Positions 1 to 7,621 of a stretch of 10,674 nt of DNA are shown here, piece after piece; the first letter of the stretch is position 1, and each line of letters opens with the position of its first letter. Both the position numbers and the translations under genes were made by a program. Origin of the DNA: Methylobacter sp. (GTDB lineage: Bacteria > Pseudomonadota > Gammaproteobacteria > Methylococcales > Methylomonadaceae); the NCBI RefSeq assembly GCF_023227905.1, contig NZ_JALOCF010000089.1, forward strand, positions 1-10,674, written 5' to 3'. Below the pieces are notes generated by a model. That model saw only the letters and a list, made by a program, of their open reading frames with translations, searched no databases and was not told the DNA's origin.

Positions 1-526
1 ACTCGGGAATCGGCAGCACTCTGAGCGAGACTTCCAGCAGCACCCCCAGACTTCCCAACGCACCCACCATTAACCGGGAAACATCGAATCCAGCCACGTT
101 TTTCATCACCCGGCCGCCAAAGTTCAGTACTTCGCCATCACCGTTGATGATTCTGCAACCCAGCATAAAATCGCGAGCACTGCCGACAAAAGGCCGCCGT
201 GGCCCGGAAAATCCGCAAGCCAAGGTGCCGCCCAAGGTTGCCTGTTCACCCAAACCGGGTGGTTCGAAAGCCAGCATTTGCCTGTGTTGTGCCAATAGGC
301 TAGCAATGTTGTTGAGCGGAGTGCCGGACCTGGCGGTAACCACCAGTTCACTGGGTTCGTAGTCGATAATACCGCAATGGCCCGCCATGGGTAACTGGGC
401 TGCCGCTTGACAGTCTCCCCCGTAGAACGCTTTGCTATTACTGCCAACGATACGCAGTGAGGTGCCGGTTGCAGCGGCTTGTTGCACTTGTTGCTGGAGG
501 TTCTCGCTTAGATCCTGTTCGCGCAT
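1..526 (-). CDS. glcE: Glycolate oxidase FAD-binding subunit GlcE, N-terminal part
   Basis: GlcE is the second flavin-binding subunit of glycolate dehydrogenase (GlcDEF), which oxidises glycolate to glyoxylate and passes electrons to the respiratory chain at the inner membrane. The visible 175 residues start MREQDLSENL and run off the left edge, about half of a usual GlcE (around 350 residues). They form a PCMH-type FAD-binding domain: LRIVGSNSK (24-32), FEPPGLGEQATLGGTLACG (87-105), and GGRVMKNVAGFDVSRLMVGA (138-157), which closely matches the GlcE consensus, then LGSLGVLLEVSLRVLP (158-172). The ATG at 526 overlaps the glcD stop as TGATG, so translation of the two is probably coupled. A GGAG lies about eight bases upstream, inside the end of glcD. 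glcF is expected next, outside the window. Identification is firm; only the C-terminal half is unseen. Confidence 0.95.
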   Translation of the reverse strand, partial: MREQDLSENLQQQVQQAAATGTSLRIVGSNSKAFYGGDCQAAAQLPMAGHCGIIDYEPSELVVTARSGTPLNNIASLLAQHRQMLAFEPPGLGEQATLGGTLACGFSGPRRPFVGSARDFMLGCRIINGDGEVLNFGGRVMKNVAGFDVSRLMVGALGSLGVLLEVSLRVLPIPE

Positions 527-1983
527 CAAAACCGCTCCAATTCTGGGTGAGGCAATTGGCCGTGGTGAACGTGCATCTGCCCAAGTTCCGCACAGCGGTG
601 CAAGGTGGGAATTGCTTTGCCGGGGTTGAGTAATCCGCGTGGATCGAAAGCGTGTTTCAGCCTATGGAATTGCTGCAGTTCGGCAGCCTGAAACTGTACG
701 CACATCTGGCCGAGTTTTTCGGTGCCGACGCCATGTTCGCCGGTAATCGTGCCGCCCACGGCCACACAAAGCTCTAGAATTTTTCCGCCCATAGTTTCGG
801 CCTTGGCAAAATCATCCGGCCGGTTGGCGTCGTACAAAATGAGTGGATGCAGATTGCCGTCGCCGGCATGAAACACATTGACTACGCCCAATTGATAGTG
901 ATCAGCCAACTCAGTGATTTGCTTTAACACGGCGGCCAGATGTTTGCGCGGAATGGTGCCGTCCATGCAATAGTAATCGCTGGCGATACGCCCCACTGCC
1001 GGAAAGGCCGCTTTGCGCCCAGCCCAAAAGCGTTTACGCTGATTGTCATCACTGGCTGTGCGAATTTCGGTGGCGCCGTTGCCTTGTAGAATCGACTCGG
1101 CGCGAGCACTATCGGCAGCAACCTGTTCGGGCATGCCATCCAGTTCGCATAGCAGAATGGCGGCCGCATCGACTGGGTAACCCGCGTTAACAAACGCCTC
1201 AGTCGCACGGATGGCGGCGTTATCCATCAATTCCAGGCCCGCCGGCAAGAGGCCGTCGGCAATAATGGCCGCTACCGCGGCGCCGGCCTGTTCGACACTG
1301 GCAAAGGCAGCGAGTAAGACCAGGGTCTGAGGTTGTAATGGCAACAGACGCACGGTGACTTCCACGACCACCCCAAGCAACCCTTCCGAACCAATTGCCA
1401 ACGCCAGCAAATCGTAACCCGGCATATCGAGGCCGCTACCGCCCAAAGTCAATAACTCGCCATCGATCGTCACGAGCTTGAGTTGATGTACGTTATGCAC
1501 GGTCAATCCGTACTTTAAGCAATGAACGCCACCGGCGTTTTCGGCGATGTTGCCGCCAATGCTACAGGCAATTTGTGAGGAGGGATCAGGCGCGTAGTAG
1601 AGACCATGAACTTTGGCGGCTTCGGAAATGGTCAGATTGCGCACACCGGGCAGTAATGTCGCGGTACGATTGACTGGATCAATCGCTAAAATCTTATTCA
1701 TTTTGCTCAATCCCAAGACAATGCCGCCTTCGACCGGCAAAGCCCCGCCAGCCAACCCGGTGCCGGCCCCTCTCGCCACAACCGGAATCTGATGTGTCGA
1801 GCAAAGCTTTAACAGGGCTTGCACCTGCTCCACCGTTTCCGGCAAAACCACCAGTGCCGGCAGATGACGATACGCGGACAAAGCGTCGCATTCGTACACC
1901 CGCAAACTGGCCTGATCGGCAATCACATTGCTCATACCAACCAAAACTTGGCACTGTTGGATGAAGTGGTCAGGCAAAATCAC
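526..1983 (-). CDS. glcD: Glycolate oxidase subunit GlcD
   Basis: GlcD is the catalytic FAD-linked subunit of glycolate dehydrogenase. The 485 residues are close to the E. coli length of about 499. The PCMH FAD-binding domain shows RGAGTGLAGGA (71-81), PDPSSQ (132-137), SIGGNIAENAGG (141-152) and GSEGLLGVVVEVTVRLLP (198-215). The C-terminal FAD-oxidase cap shows FHAGDGNLHP (371-380), GTITGEHGVGTEK (411-423) and FDPRGLLNPGKAIP (446-459), all signatures of the GlcD/D-lactate dehydrogenase group. The start is GTG at 1983: an in-frame TGA lies only four codons upstream, no ATG precedes it, and the next ATG (residue 17, at 1935) would shorten the N-terminus relative to E. coli. No strong Shine-Dalgarno is visible before the GTG, so the start is less certain than the identity. 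glcE follows with a TGATG overlap. A D-lactate dehydrogenase is the main alternative, but the adjacent glcE argues for GlcD. Confidence 0.95.
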   Translation of the reverse strand: MILPDHFIQQCQVLVGMSNVIADQASLRVYECDALSAYRHLPALVVLPETVEQVQALLKLCSTHQIPVVARGAGTGLAGGALPVEGGIVLGLSKMNKILAIDPVNRTATLLPGVRNLTISEAAKVHGLYYAPDPSSQIACSIGGNIAENAGGVHCLKYGLTVHNVHQLKLVTIDGELLTLGGSGLDMPGYDLLALAIGSEGLLGVVVEVTVRLLPLQPQTLVLLAAFASVEQAGAAVAAIIADGLLPAGLELMDNAAIRATEAFVNAGYPVDAAAILLCELDGMPEQVAADSARAESILQGNGATEIRTASDDNQRKRFWAGRKAAFPAVGRIASDYYCMDGTIPRKHLAAVLKQITELADHYQLGVVNVFHAGDGNLHPLILYDANRPDDFAKAETMGGKILELCVAVGGTITGEHGVGTEKLGQMCVQFQAAELQQFHRLKHAFDPRGLLNPGKAIPTLHRCAELGQMHVHHGQLPHPELERF

Positions 1984-2189
1984 GATGAATTCAGATCACT
2001 GTCGATGAAAGTAAACATTAGCTCAGGCCGTAGTGTACCCGTTAAAATTGGCTCGCAGTAAAAAATTTGGCTTGTTATGAAGGTGCCAAGGCGGTGAAGC
2101 CGCGTGACAGATTCGGGTTTAAAGATTGCCCGGCCGATCGCATCGCCTCCCCCTTATACTTGTCGAAAACATTGGTTCACAGAGTATTC
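1984..2189 (-). promoter_or_regulatory. Intergenic region likely carrying the glcDE promoter
   Basis: These 206 bases separate the end of the large ATPase gene from glcD, both on the minus strand, so they should hold the terminator of the first and the promoter of the second. The best sigma70-like pair I can find on the minus strand is TTTACT (2057-2062) and TACACT (2032-2037), with a long 19-base spacer and four of six matches in each box. It would give a leader of about 40 bases. No convincing U-tailed terminator hairpin was found. No glcC-like regulator gene is in the window. The match is weak and is offered as a candidate only. Confidence 0.2.
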
Positions 2190-5100
2190 TCATCTTACGT
2201 CGAGCTGGAATACCCAACCCTCAGGCTTGACGAATTGATTCCCGGCCAATCTGGTTTCAATATCATTAAAAGCATTTATCACATCATGGGTAAGTTGGTC
2301 ATCAGTCCATTTCCCATCTCCTAGCCACACCTTCAATCGCCAGCGACCTTTAAGAACACTTACTTCTTCATAGCGAAGCGCCTTCAGACGTTCATTTTCA
2401 GATAGGAATAGACGCCCCCCGGCGGCTGACTTTACCTCTGCAAGCCAAACGTCGGATAACTGACTCCCTATCTCGATGACATCGAATCCAAGTCCGTCGC
2501 CAAAGCTAAAAGCCACATGCAAAAGACGAACAAGATCGTGTGGGTCTTGCGGACAACAAAGAGGGAAATCAGGTAGATCATCGAATTCACCTTGCACAGC
2601 CTGCCAGACTCTTATTACCTCAGCCCATTGACTGGCTATGTCTGGATTGTTGAGCAGGTTACGTACAGAAGCGATCGCCGCAGAATGTTCGGCGGTGACT
2701 CCTGCACGATGATTATCGCGAGTTTTTTGCTCGCGCTCGGTTTGGTTTGTCTTTTTTATTTTGCGCGTGGCTGACTGGCTCACGTTCGAAATAGTGGTTT
2801 TCGAAGACGAGTGTGTTGCAAACGGTGTGGAGAGAGCCGCAACATCCTGGATGTCGCCTGAAAGAATTCGTTCGGCAGAAAGCCAGTTAAGAGAAATTTT
2901 CTGCCGTTCACTCCACTTTTGATAACTCATATCTATGCCAAAATGCTCAGCGATGCGTTGTTGTTGCTCTATGCAGGGATCGAAATCGAAGCGAGACAGA
3001 TCTTTTGGCTCAACCAACAGTAACTCGAGCTTTTTAGCAGCTTCAGTCTGCAAGTTTGCCATCCCAGCATCAAGAAGCGCTGTAAGTATGGCTTTGTGTA
3101 GCTTCTCCTTATCGATAGACTGCTCCCATCGTCGCTTATTGATCATGGTTGGATCGATCAGCGGAAGCCGTTCGGCTAGATGCGGGGGCAAGCGATCGCG
3201 CAAACCACGTGCATCAAGAGCCAGACCATGGTCTAAATAAAAACTCATATCCCACCACCGTGTCCGCAGTTCATCCTTATCGATTGCCTGCCCTTGCCAT
3301 TCCGGCAACGTGTAGAGCGCCTCAACCAGTTGATCAAGTATTTCGCCGGATAGAAACTCACTCATCAGATAACTACGCATCTCGACCCGTTCGTCGTCGG
3401 TGATGCCATAGCGGTCGGCAAGCCAATATTCTTGTCGCTCGCCTGCCCCTAGGTAGGCAGCAAAGGCATCGATTAGCAGACGATTACCAAAAACGCCGCT
3501 AGCCAGCGGTTCAGCAAATAGGTGTAGATGCTTATCGAGATGCGCTAAAGGCGCGTCGTGCCAGATTTCCAGAGCGCCATCGCTATCATTTAGCAAGACA
3601 TCTATATGGTTAATATCTTTACCAATGAATCGCTCTCGTCCATCCAATGATGCTTTAACCCATACCCGCTCGCCGCGCCTGCAAATCAGCTTTCGCCAAG
3701 CATCCACAATTGCATCACGAGTGCGGGTTCCTCCACCCACCGCAGCCCCTTCCGCGATCAACATCAGGTCGGCTAGATAGTTGGACTGTAATCGATCTTT
3801 AGTATCCCCACAACGCACAGGCGGAGTGAAATCCGGAGCCTCAGGGTCACCAGACCCCATCTGTAACATAGGAGAAAATTGCCGTGCACCCAATATCTGT
3901 ATAAGCCATTGGGAGGTATCCATGTCTAAACCCAGAAAACTGCACTCGTCTCGGAATTCTTTGCGCAAGTGTTGTGACGTTCGTGGCACAAACCAGATTT
4001 CATTACCTTGCTCGACAGAAAACCAGTGTCGGCTATTTGCTTGGCTGACCAGCAGAGGTAGTGCCTTAAGTTTATCTTGCCCCTGCTCAGTAGGTCCTCG
4101 TCGAGCCAGTTCTAGCATCAGTGTCCGGTAGCGTCCACGCAATTCTTCATCACCCGCCGAACCGTTGCTCATAAACGCCAACAGTACCAATAATTTGTCG
4201 AGACTAGCATCGGTTGCCGAGGCTACGCCTACCGCTTCCAAGGCAGTTTGCTCATTGGCGTCGGCCGCTACTTTTTTCAACAAAAATGACTGCCGCTTGC
4301 GATCACGCTCGTTCACCAGGAGTACTTCAAGAGGACGCGCGTAACGGTTGAAAGATGTGTTGTAGGCACTATCAAGTGGCAGCCAAGGCGTGGCGGACGT
4401 CTCGAGAACATGTGCGATCTGTTTAGCAATATCCTGGTCAGCTTGGCTCCAATATCTCCAGGCATGAATAAAGGATTGATAAAACGACTTGCGTAACTCT
4501 TCGGCTTCCAAATCGGCCAAGTCAAAGGGAAGTCTCCATGTCTCTCCTACCTGCGTTAGGGGCAGGCATGGCCACACGCCGAGTGCTAGGGCGAATTGTC
4601 TTGCCTGATGTTGGTCAGTTACGTGAACACACGACTTAAAACGCTCCATATCCAGCGGACTGGAACTTAAACACTCCAATCTGGTGACTAGGTTATCCGT
4701 TACATTATCTAACAACCTGACCTCACGGCCCAGTCGCCATCCTCCCCCTTTTACTGGTAACAACATTTTCGACAAGTTGTCAGCGATTTTTCCGGGCGAT
4801 GACAAGAACTCCAGAGGCTGAACGTGATCTAAGTCGATCTTTTCCGAACGCTGCAAAAGCCCAACGACGAAGCGCAACACAGCCTCAGGACGGAATGGCA
4901 GAGATTCTGACTGAATCACCTCTCCCCCTCTTACGAGGGTTTCGATATGAATCCGAAGGCGTTGCGCGATTTCACTCAGATTAAAATCCAATAACCCTAA
5001 AAGCTTCTTATCACTGTCGGACAGTTTGTCCCACTCCGTAACTGCTAACCCTTCGATTTTTGTGTCAGCCAAAGAAATCTCAAGAGGTATTGTCTCAGCG

Positions 5101-6800
5101 CCTTCGCGATCCAATTTGCGATGCCAGAAAATACCTCTGCCACCGCTCAATCGTCCTTCGCTGCTAATATTGGGAAGCGGCAAGGCAACTCTGACCACAC
5201 CGTTTTCTGAACGCTCGGGAAGTATTGGCGTTTGCTGCTCACGTAACAGGTTGATGAATGGCTGTATGCGCTGGCGAAAAGAATTGTTCCACTCGCCATA
5301 GTGGCGGACACACCAAATTCGCAGAAAAGCTAGGGTCTGGATGTAACGAATTTCCGGCCAAGCGGATCGCGAGGGTGGAAAAACGGCAGCAAGAAAAGTG
5401 CGCATCGTTGCAGGGTCGGCTGTTTTCTCCATGGGTAAGTGGAGTTCCAGGGCCAGGCCGCGTTTCAGTTCCTCGGCAGCAGGATTACTTGCCTTTCCTG
5501 GCAACAGGAACCCCATCACATCGGTACGAACGTGCAGGTCTGGCAATGACATTAAAGCTCGACCTAGCAGCCTTCCCGATAGATGCAGCAGAGCCTTGTT
5601 ATAGGGATTCTGGGCAACTTCAATATGTTTACGGGACATGTCGAGCATGAAGTCCGCATGGATTTGTACGCCAAAGCCACAGTCTACATATGTTGGCAAA
5701 TAGCAAAAAAACCTGCTGCAGTTTTCGTCTTCTTCCATGACGTCGCTTTCTCTTTGCCGCTCGGGAGGAAAGGCGATTGCTAAGGAAGGCTGTTCAATGA
5801 TGAAGTTTAATTCGCGGGCAGCATCACACAGCGCTTCCTTCTGCTCTGACCAAAGATCAGCGAGCAGGGTTTCATCCACCACCATCCAATCGCCGGGAAC
5901 GCGAGTTGACTGGATTTGGGGATTGCCTCGAAAATGCGTAGTGACTTTAATATCGCTGGGGCGTTTACGACCATCCTGTCCGCGCAATTGATTGATAAAG
6001 AACAACGGCGTTTGGCGAAATTCTTCAATACGGTCCTCTAATCTGATGCGCCTATCCTCGTCAATACCTTCAAGGATGATGACGGTTTTTGCCCATTCCC
6101 GCCCTATGAAGTAGACTTCTGCATCTACACAATGCTCAGGGAAATAGAAACTTGGCAAACCTTGAGCGCCCTCCAGCAGTTTGGCAGCAGCCTCTCGCAG
6201 ACGCGCATCAAGCCCGGGCCAAAAACAAGTAGTATCACGAACTTGAATAGGGTTTAGTGTCTGATGAAAACAGAAAGCATAGCGTTGTCCGTCCGGCAAA
6301 GTTGAAGCGATAGTAATGCTACGGGCAAATTCCCATGCTGACTTGAAGCCAACGCCCTTGTTGCCGATGGATTGCCCTGCCTTTTTGGTGCTGTTGTGAA
6401 TATTGCACAGCGCCTGAAAGTCGCTGTGCAGTTCGGCCCCATATCGTGTAGCCAGCTCCTGAATATCTCCCGAAGGCAGCGAAAAGCGGAGAGTAACAGG
6501 ATCATTCAATGCTTCAATGGACACCGGCTTTCCATCGTTAGCAACGACAAGTTGATAGGAGGCCTTACTTGGCTCGGCCTCAAGCGTGATGTCGATGCGT
6601 CGCTCCGCCCGATCAACTGCATTCTGAAAAAACTCGAAAACCACTCGACCAAGATAATCGTTGCGTGTATGTGTTTCGGTGCCGCGCAGGCTCTGTATCA
6701 AATCTGGCGGAACGTTGATGCGCGTAGCCCAGAGTCCTTGAAGTAAATCCTCTGTTATCGTTTTGGAATGGTTGTGCTGAAAACTTGGATTGTACGTCAT
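2190..6800 (-). CDS. Giant GHKL-family ATPase with C-terminal NOV_C/DUF3883-like nuclease domain
   Basis: This 1536-residue protein is not a standard housekeeping enzyme. The N-terminal 180 or so residues form a GHKL (Hsp90/MutL/sacsin-like) ATPase: N box FEFFQNAVDRA with E56, N60 and D63; G1 box ANDGKP around D89-G90; and a G2 box with GNKGVGFKSAW at 146-156. Residues about 200-1320 are long, mostly helical in appearance and carry no motif I can name. At about 1325-1370 is a polar linker rich in Ser, Thr, Lys and Arg. The last 130 residues resemble NOV_C/DUF3883: GLGFDVIEI with D1440, LAEVKS with E1455 and K1457, then LFLSENERLKAL (1464-1475). The D...ExK spacing resembles a restriction-endonuclease fold, so ATP-driven conformational control of a nuclease is a reasonable inference. 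ATPase plus NOV_C is the layout of plant NO VEIN, and GHKL ATPases also occur in restriction-like systems. The ATG at 6800 overlaps the stop of a small upstream frame (TAATG). The frame is intact. Domain calls are good; the defence role is inferred. Confidence 0.9.
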   Translation of the reverse strand: MTYNPSFQHNHSKTITEDLLQGLWATRINVPPDLIQSLRGTETHTRNDYLGRVVFEFFQNAVDRAERRIDITLEAEPSKASYQLVVANDGKPVSIEALNDPVTLRFSLPSGDIQELATRYGAELHSDFQALCNIHNSTKKAGQSIGNKGVGFKSAWEFARSITIASTLPDGQRYAFCFHQTLNPIQVRDTTCFWPGLDARLREAAAKLLEGAQGLPSFYFPEHCVDAEVYFIGREWAKTVIILEGIDEDRRIRLEDRIEEFRQTPLFFINQLRGQDGRKRPSDIKVTTHFRGNPQIQSTRVPGDWMVVDETLLADLWSEQKEALCDAARELNFIIEQPSLAIAFPPERQRESDVMEEDENCSRFFCYLPTYVDCGFGVQIHADFMLDMSRKHIEVAQNPYNKALLHLSGRLLGRALMSLPDLHVRTDVMGFLLPGKASNPAAEELKRGLALELHLPMEKTADPATMRTFLAAVFPPSRSAWPEIRYIQTLAFLRIWCVRHYGEWNNSFRQRIQPFINLLREQQTPILPERSENGVVRVALPLPNISSEGRLSGGRGIFWHRKLDREGAETIPLEISLADTKIEGLAVTEWDKLSDSDKKLLGLLDFNLSEIAQRLRIHIETLVRGGEVIQSESLPFRPEAVLRFVVGLLQRSEKIDLDHVQPLEFLSSPGKIADNLSKMLLPVKGGGWRLGREVRLLDNVTDNLVTRLECLSSSPLDMERFKSCVHVTDQHQARQFALALGVWPCLPLTQVGETWRLPFDLADLEAEELRKSFYQSFIHAWRYWSQADQDIAKQIAHVLETSATPWLPLDSAYNTSFNRYARPLEVLLVNERDRKRQSFLLKKVAADANEQTALEAVGVASATDASLDKLLVLLAFMSNGSAGDEELRGRYRTLMLELARRGPTEQGQDKLKALPLLVSQANSRHWFSVEQGNEIWFVPRTSQHLRKEFRDECSFLGLDMDTSQWLIQILGARQFSPMLQMGSGDPEAPDFTPPVRCGDTKDRLQSNYLADLMLIAEGAAVGGGTRTRDAIVDAWRKLICRRGERVWVKASLDGRERFIGKDINHIDVLLNDSDGALEIWHDAPLAHLDKHLHLFAEPLASGVFGNRLLIDAFAAYLGAGERQEYWLADRYGITDDERVEMRSYLMSEFLSGEILDQLVEALYTLPEWQGQAIDKDELRTRWWDMSFYLDHGLALDARGLRDRLPPHLAERLPLIDPTMINKRRWEQSIDKEKLHKAILTALLDAGMANLQTEAAKKLELLLVEPKDLSRFDFDPCIEQQQRIAEHFGIDMSYQKWSERQKISLNWLSAERILSGDIQDVAALSTPFATHSSSKTTISNVSQSATRKIKKTNQTEREQKTRDNHRAGVTAEHSAAIASVRNLLNNPDIASQWAEVIRVWQAVQGEFDDLPDFPLCCPQDPHDLVRLLHVAFSFGDGLGFDVIEIGSQLSDVWLAEVKSAAGGRLFLSENERLKALRYEEVSVLKGRWRLKVWLGDGKWTDDQLTHDVINAFNDIETRLAGNQFVKPEGWVFQLDVR

Positions 6801-7042
6801 TAGGAATTCTTATTTTTTCTTTGAAAATCCGAGACCCACGTCAGATGCGTTAGATACTTGGAGCAGTTTACATTTGATGATGTAGTTTTTTGTACTTCAT
6901 GAATTACCGGCTTAGCGTGTTTATAGTCTTCCGCTAAGTAATACTTGATAAAATTAAGCAGAGATGTTTTTATCAGGCTTTGTAGGTTCGGAGTTTTTAC
7001 TACGGCCGTAAGGACCAAGAAAAGACTGGAAAATGACCGCAA
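6800..7042 (-). CDS. Small hypothetical protein translationally linked to the large ATPase gene
   Basis: An 80-residue frame I do not recognise. It begins at TTG 7042 (MRSFSSLFLVLTAVV), preceded by AGAGG at 7049-7053 with a six-base gap, a good ribosome-binding arrangement. Its stop overlaps the ATG of the large gene as TAATG, which favours translational coupling. After a hydrophobic first 15 residues it is polar and basic, with YYLAEDYKHAKPVIHEVQKT in the middle and a Lys/Asn-rich end; there is no known motif. The DNA is markedly AT-rich (about 33% GC in one sampled row), unlike the genes on either side. It overlaps the 79-residue frame at 6954-7193 by 89 bases in a different phase, so the two may be one gene broken by a frameshift, or only one may be real. 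It could also be an untranslated leader. Confidence 0.4.
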   Translation of the reverse strand: MRSFSSLFLVLTAVVKTPNLQSLIKTSLLNFIKYYLAEDYKHAKPVIHEVQKTTSSNVNCSKYLTHLTWVSDFQRKNKNS

Positions 7043-7193
7043 ACTTTGCCTCTGGAGCAGGACCGGATGCTAAGCAGAAGACTGTTATTAGGATCGTATT
7101 ATTAGTGAACCGAATTTCAGTTCTTTGATTCAATTGTAACTCAGCCTCACCCGTTTTCCAGCTGTCAACGCGAACCTTTTCAGCCAGGAACAT
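6954..7193 (-). CDS. Small hypothetical protein or 5' half of a frameshifted gene
   Basis: A 79-residue frame with an ATG start (MFLAEKVRVDSWKTGEAELQ) and no recognisable family. Residues about 33-57 alternate hydrophobic and polar in a way that suggests beta strands (TILITVFCLASGPAPEAKFA), and the tail is polar (SKNSEPTKPDKN). No clear Shine-Dalgarno precedes the ATG at 7193. The next frame (6800-7042) starts inside its last third. Switching frame near 7020-7040 would give one protein of about 130 residues ending at the TAATG junction with the large gene. That is a possible broken or programmed-frameshift gene, but I cannot tell this from chance overlap. Confidence 0.25.
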   Translation of the reverse strand: MFLAEKVRVDSWKTGEAELQLNQRTEIRFTNNTILITVFCLASGPAPEAKFAVIFQSFLGPYGRSKNSEPTKPDKNISA

Positions 7194-7245
7194 TGTAAGA
7201 TATTAATTAGATAGTACTAACCCTTATTCCCAGGAAGTTTTCTAT

Positions 7246-7350
7246 ATGGATGCACTTTATTCACTGCTATGTTTTGCAGAGTGGTTAGCAGGGTCCGTAG
7301 GCTTTGATGCCTGCACAGGCCTCGGATTCAAACTATATGCAAATAGTTAA
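7246..7350 (+). CDS. Possible 34-residue small ORF
   Basis: A short frame starting MDALYSLLCFAEWLAGSVGF and ending KLYANS, too short for normal ORF calling. Its support is the start site: AGGAAG at 7232-7237, eight bases before the ATG at 7246. The peptide is moderately hydrophobic with two cysteines and no recognised family. It is divergent from the small frame ending upstream at 7193, with only 52 bases between them. Without conservation data this is a weak call. Confidence 0.17.
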   Translation: MDALYSLLCFAEWLAGSVGFDACTGLGFKLYANS

Positions 7351-7530
7351 AGAGCTCGGCTATTGACAAGAAAGCGACTGAGCATTTATCCTTTTTAACG
7401 ATCGCATCACCAGTCAGCTATTGCTGCGAGTAGATTTAATACAAAGATAGGCGATATCCTGATTTGTAAGGTGTGGCAACCTTTTCTGCTCAATACTGTT
7501 ATCTTCAGTAATCGATGTTAACCGGGAGGA

Positions 7531-7561
7531 TTGGCTATTAGGCTACCTCGGACCGTATACA
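7531..7561 (+). promoter_or_regulatory. Candidate promoter of the PD-(D/E)xK nuclease gene
   Basis: TTGGCT (7531-7536) and TATACA (7556-7561) match four of six bases each of the sigma70 boxes, with a longer than optimal 19-base spacer. Transcription would begin about 50 bases before the ATG at 7622. It is the best pair I see in this stretch but is not strong. Confidence 0.2.
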
Positions 7562-7621
7562 TATAGGGCCACCGCATAGAACGGGTGTCATACGGCATTA
7601 ACCATTAATAACGGTAATGTC

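Larger units (their letters stand above)
7194..7621. other. AT-rich divergent intergenic region
   Basis: This stretch separates the minus-strand ATPase cluster from the plus-strand nuclease gene, so it should contain promoters in both directions. Apart from the possible 34-residue ORF at 7246-7350, no gene is visible. It contains a fragment resembling a tRNA D-arm (7280-7292), which I could not fold into a tRNA. No repeats, att-like duplications or strong operators stand out. The sequence lacks the codon texture of the flanking genes. Confidence 0.6.

Noticed and set aside
124..447. 107-residue minus-strand frame
   Set aside because: It lies out of frame inside the clear glcE reading frame, which is open from 526 to the left edge and matches the family.
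924..1208. 94-residue minus-strand frame and other frames within glcD
   Set aside because: They overlap the family-matching glcD frame and have no recognisable sequence.
7260..7345. tRNA-like segment (D-arm AGTGGTTAGC, a GTAGGC/GCCTGC stem, TTCAAAC)
   Set aside because: The anticodon loop would have six bases, the T-arm does not pair and no acceptor stem can be formed.
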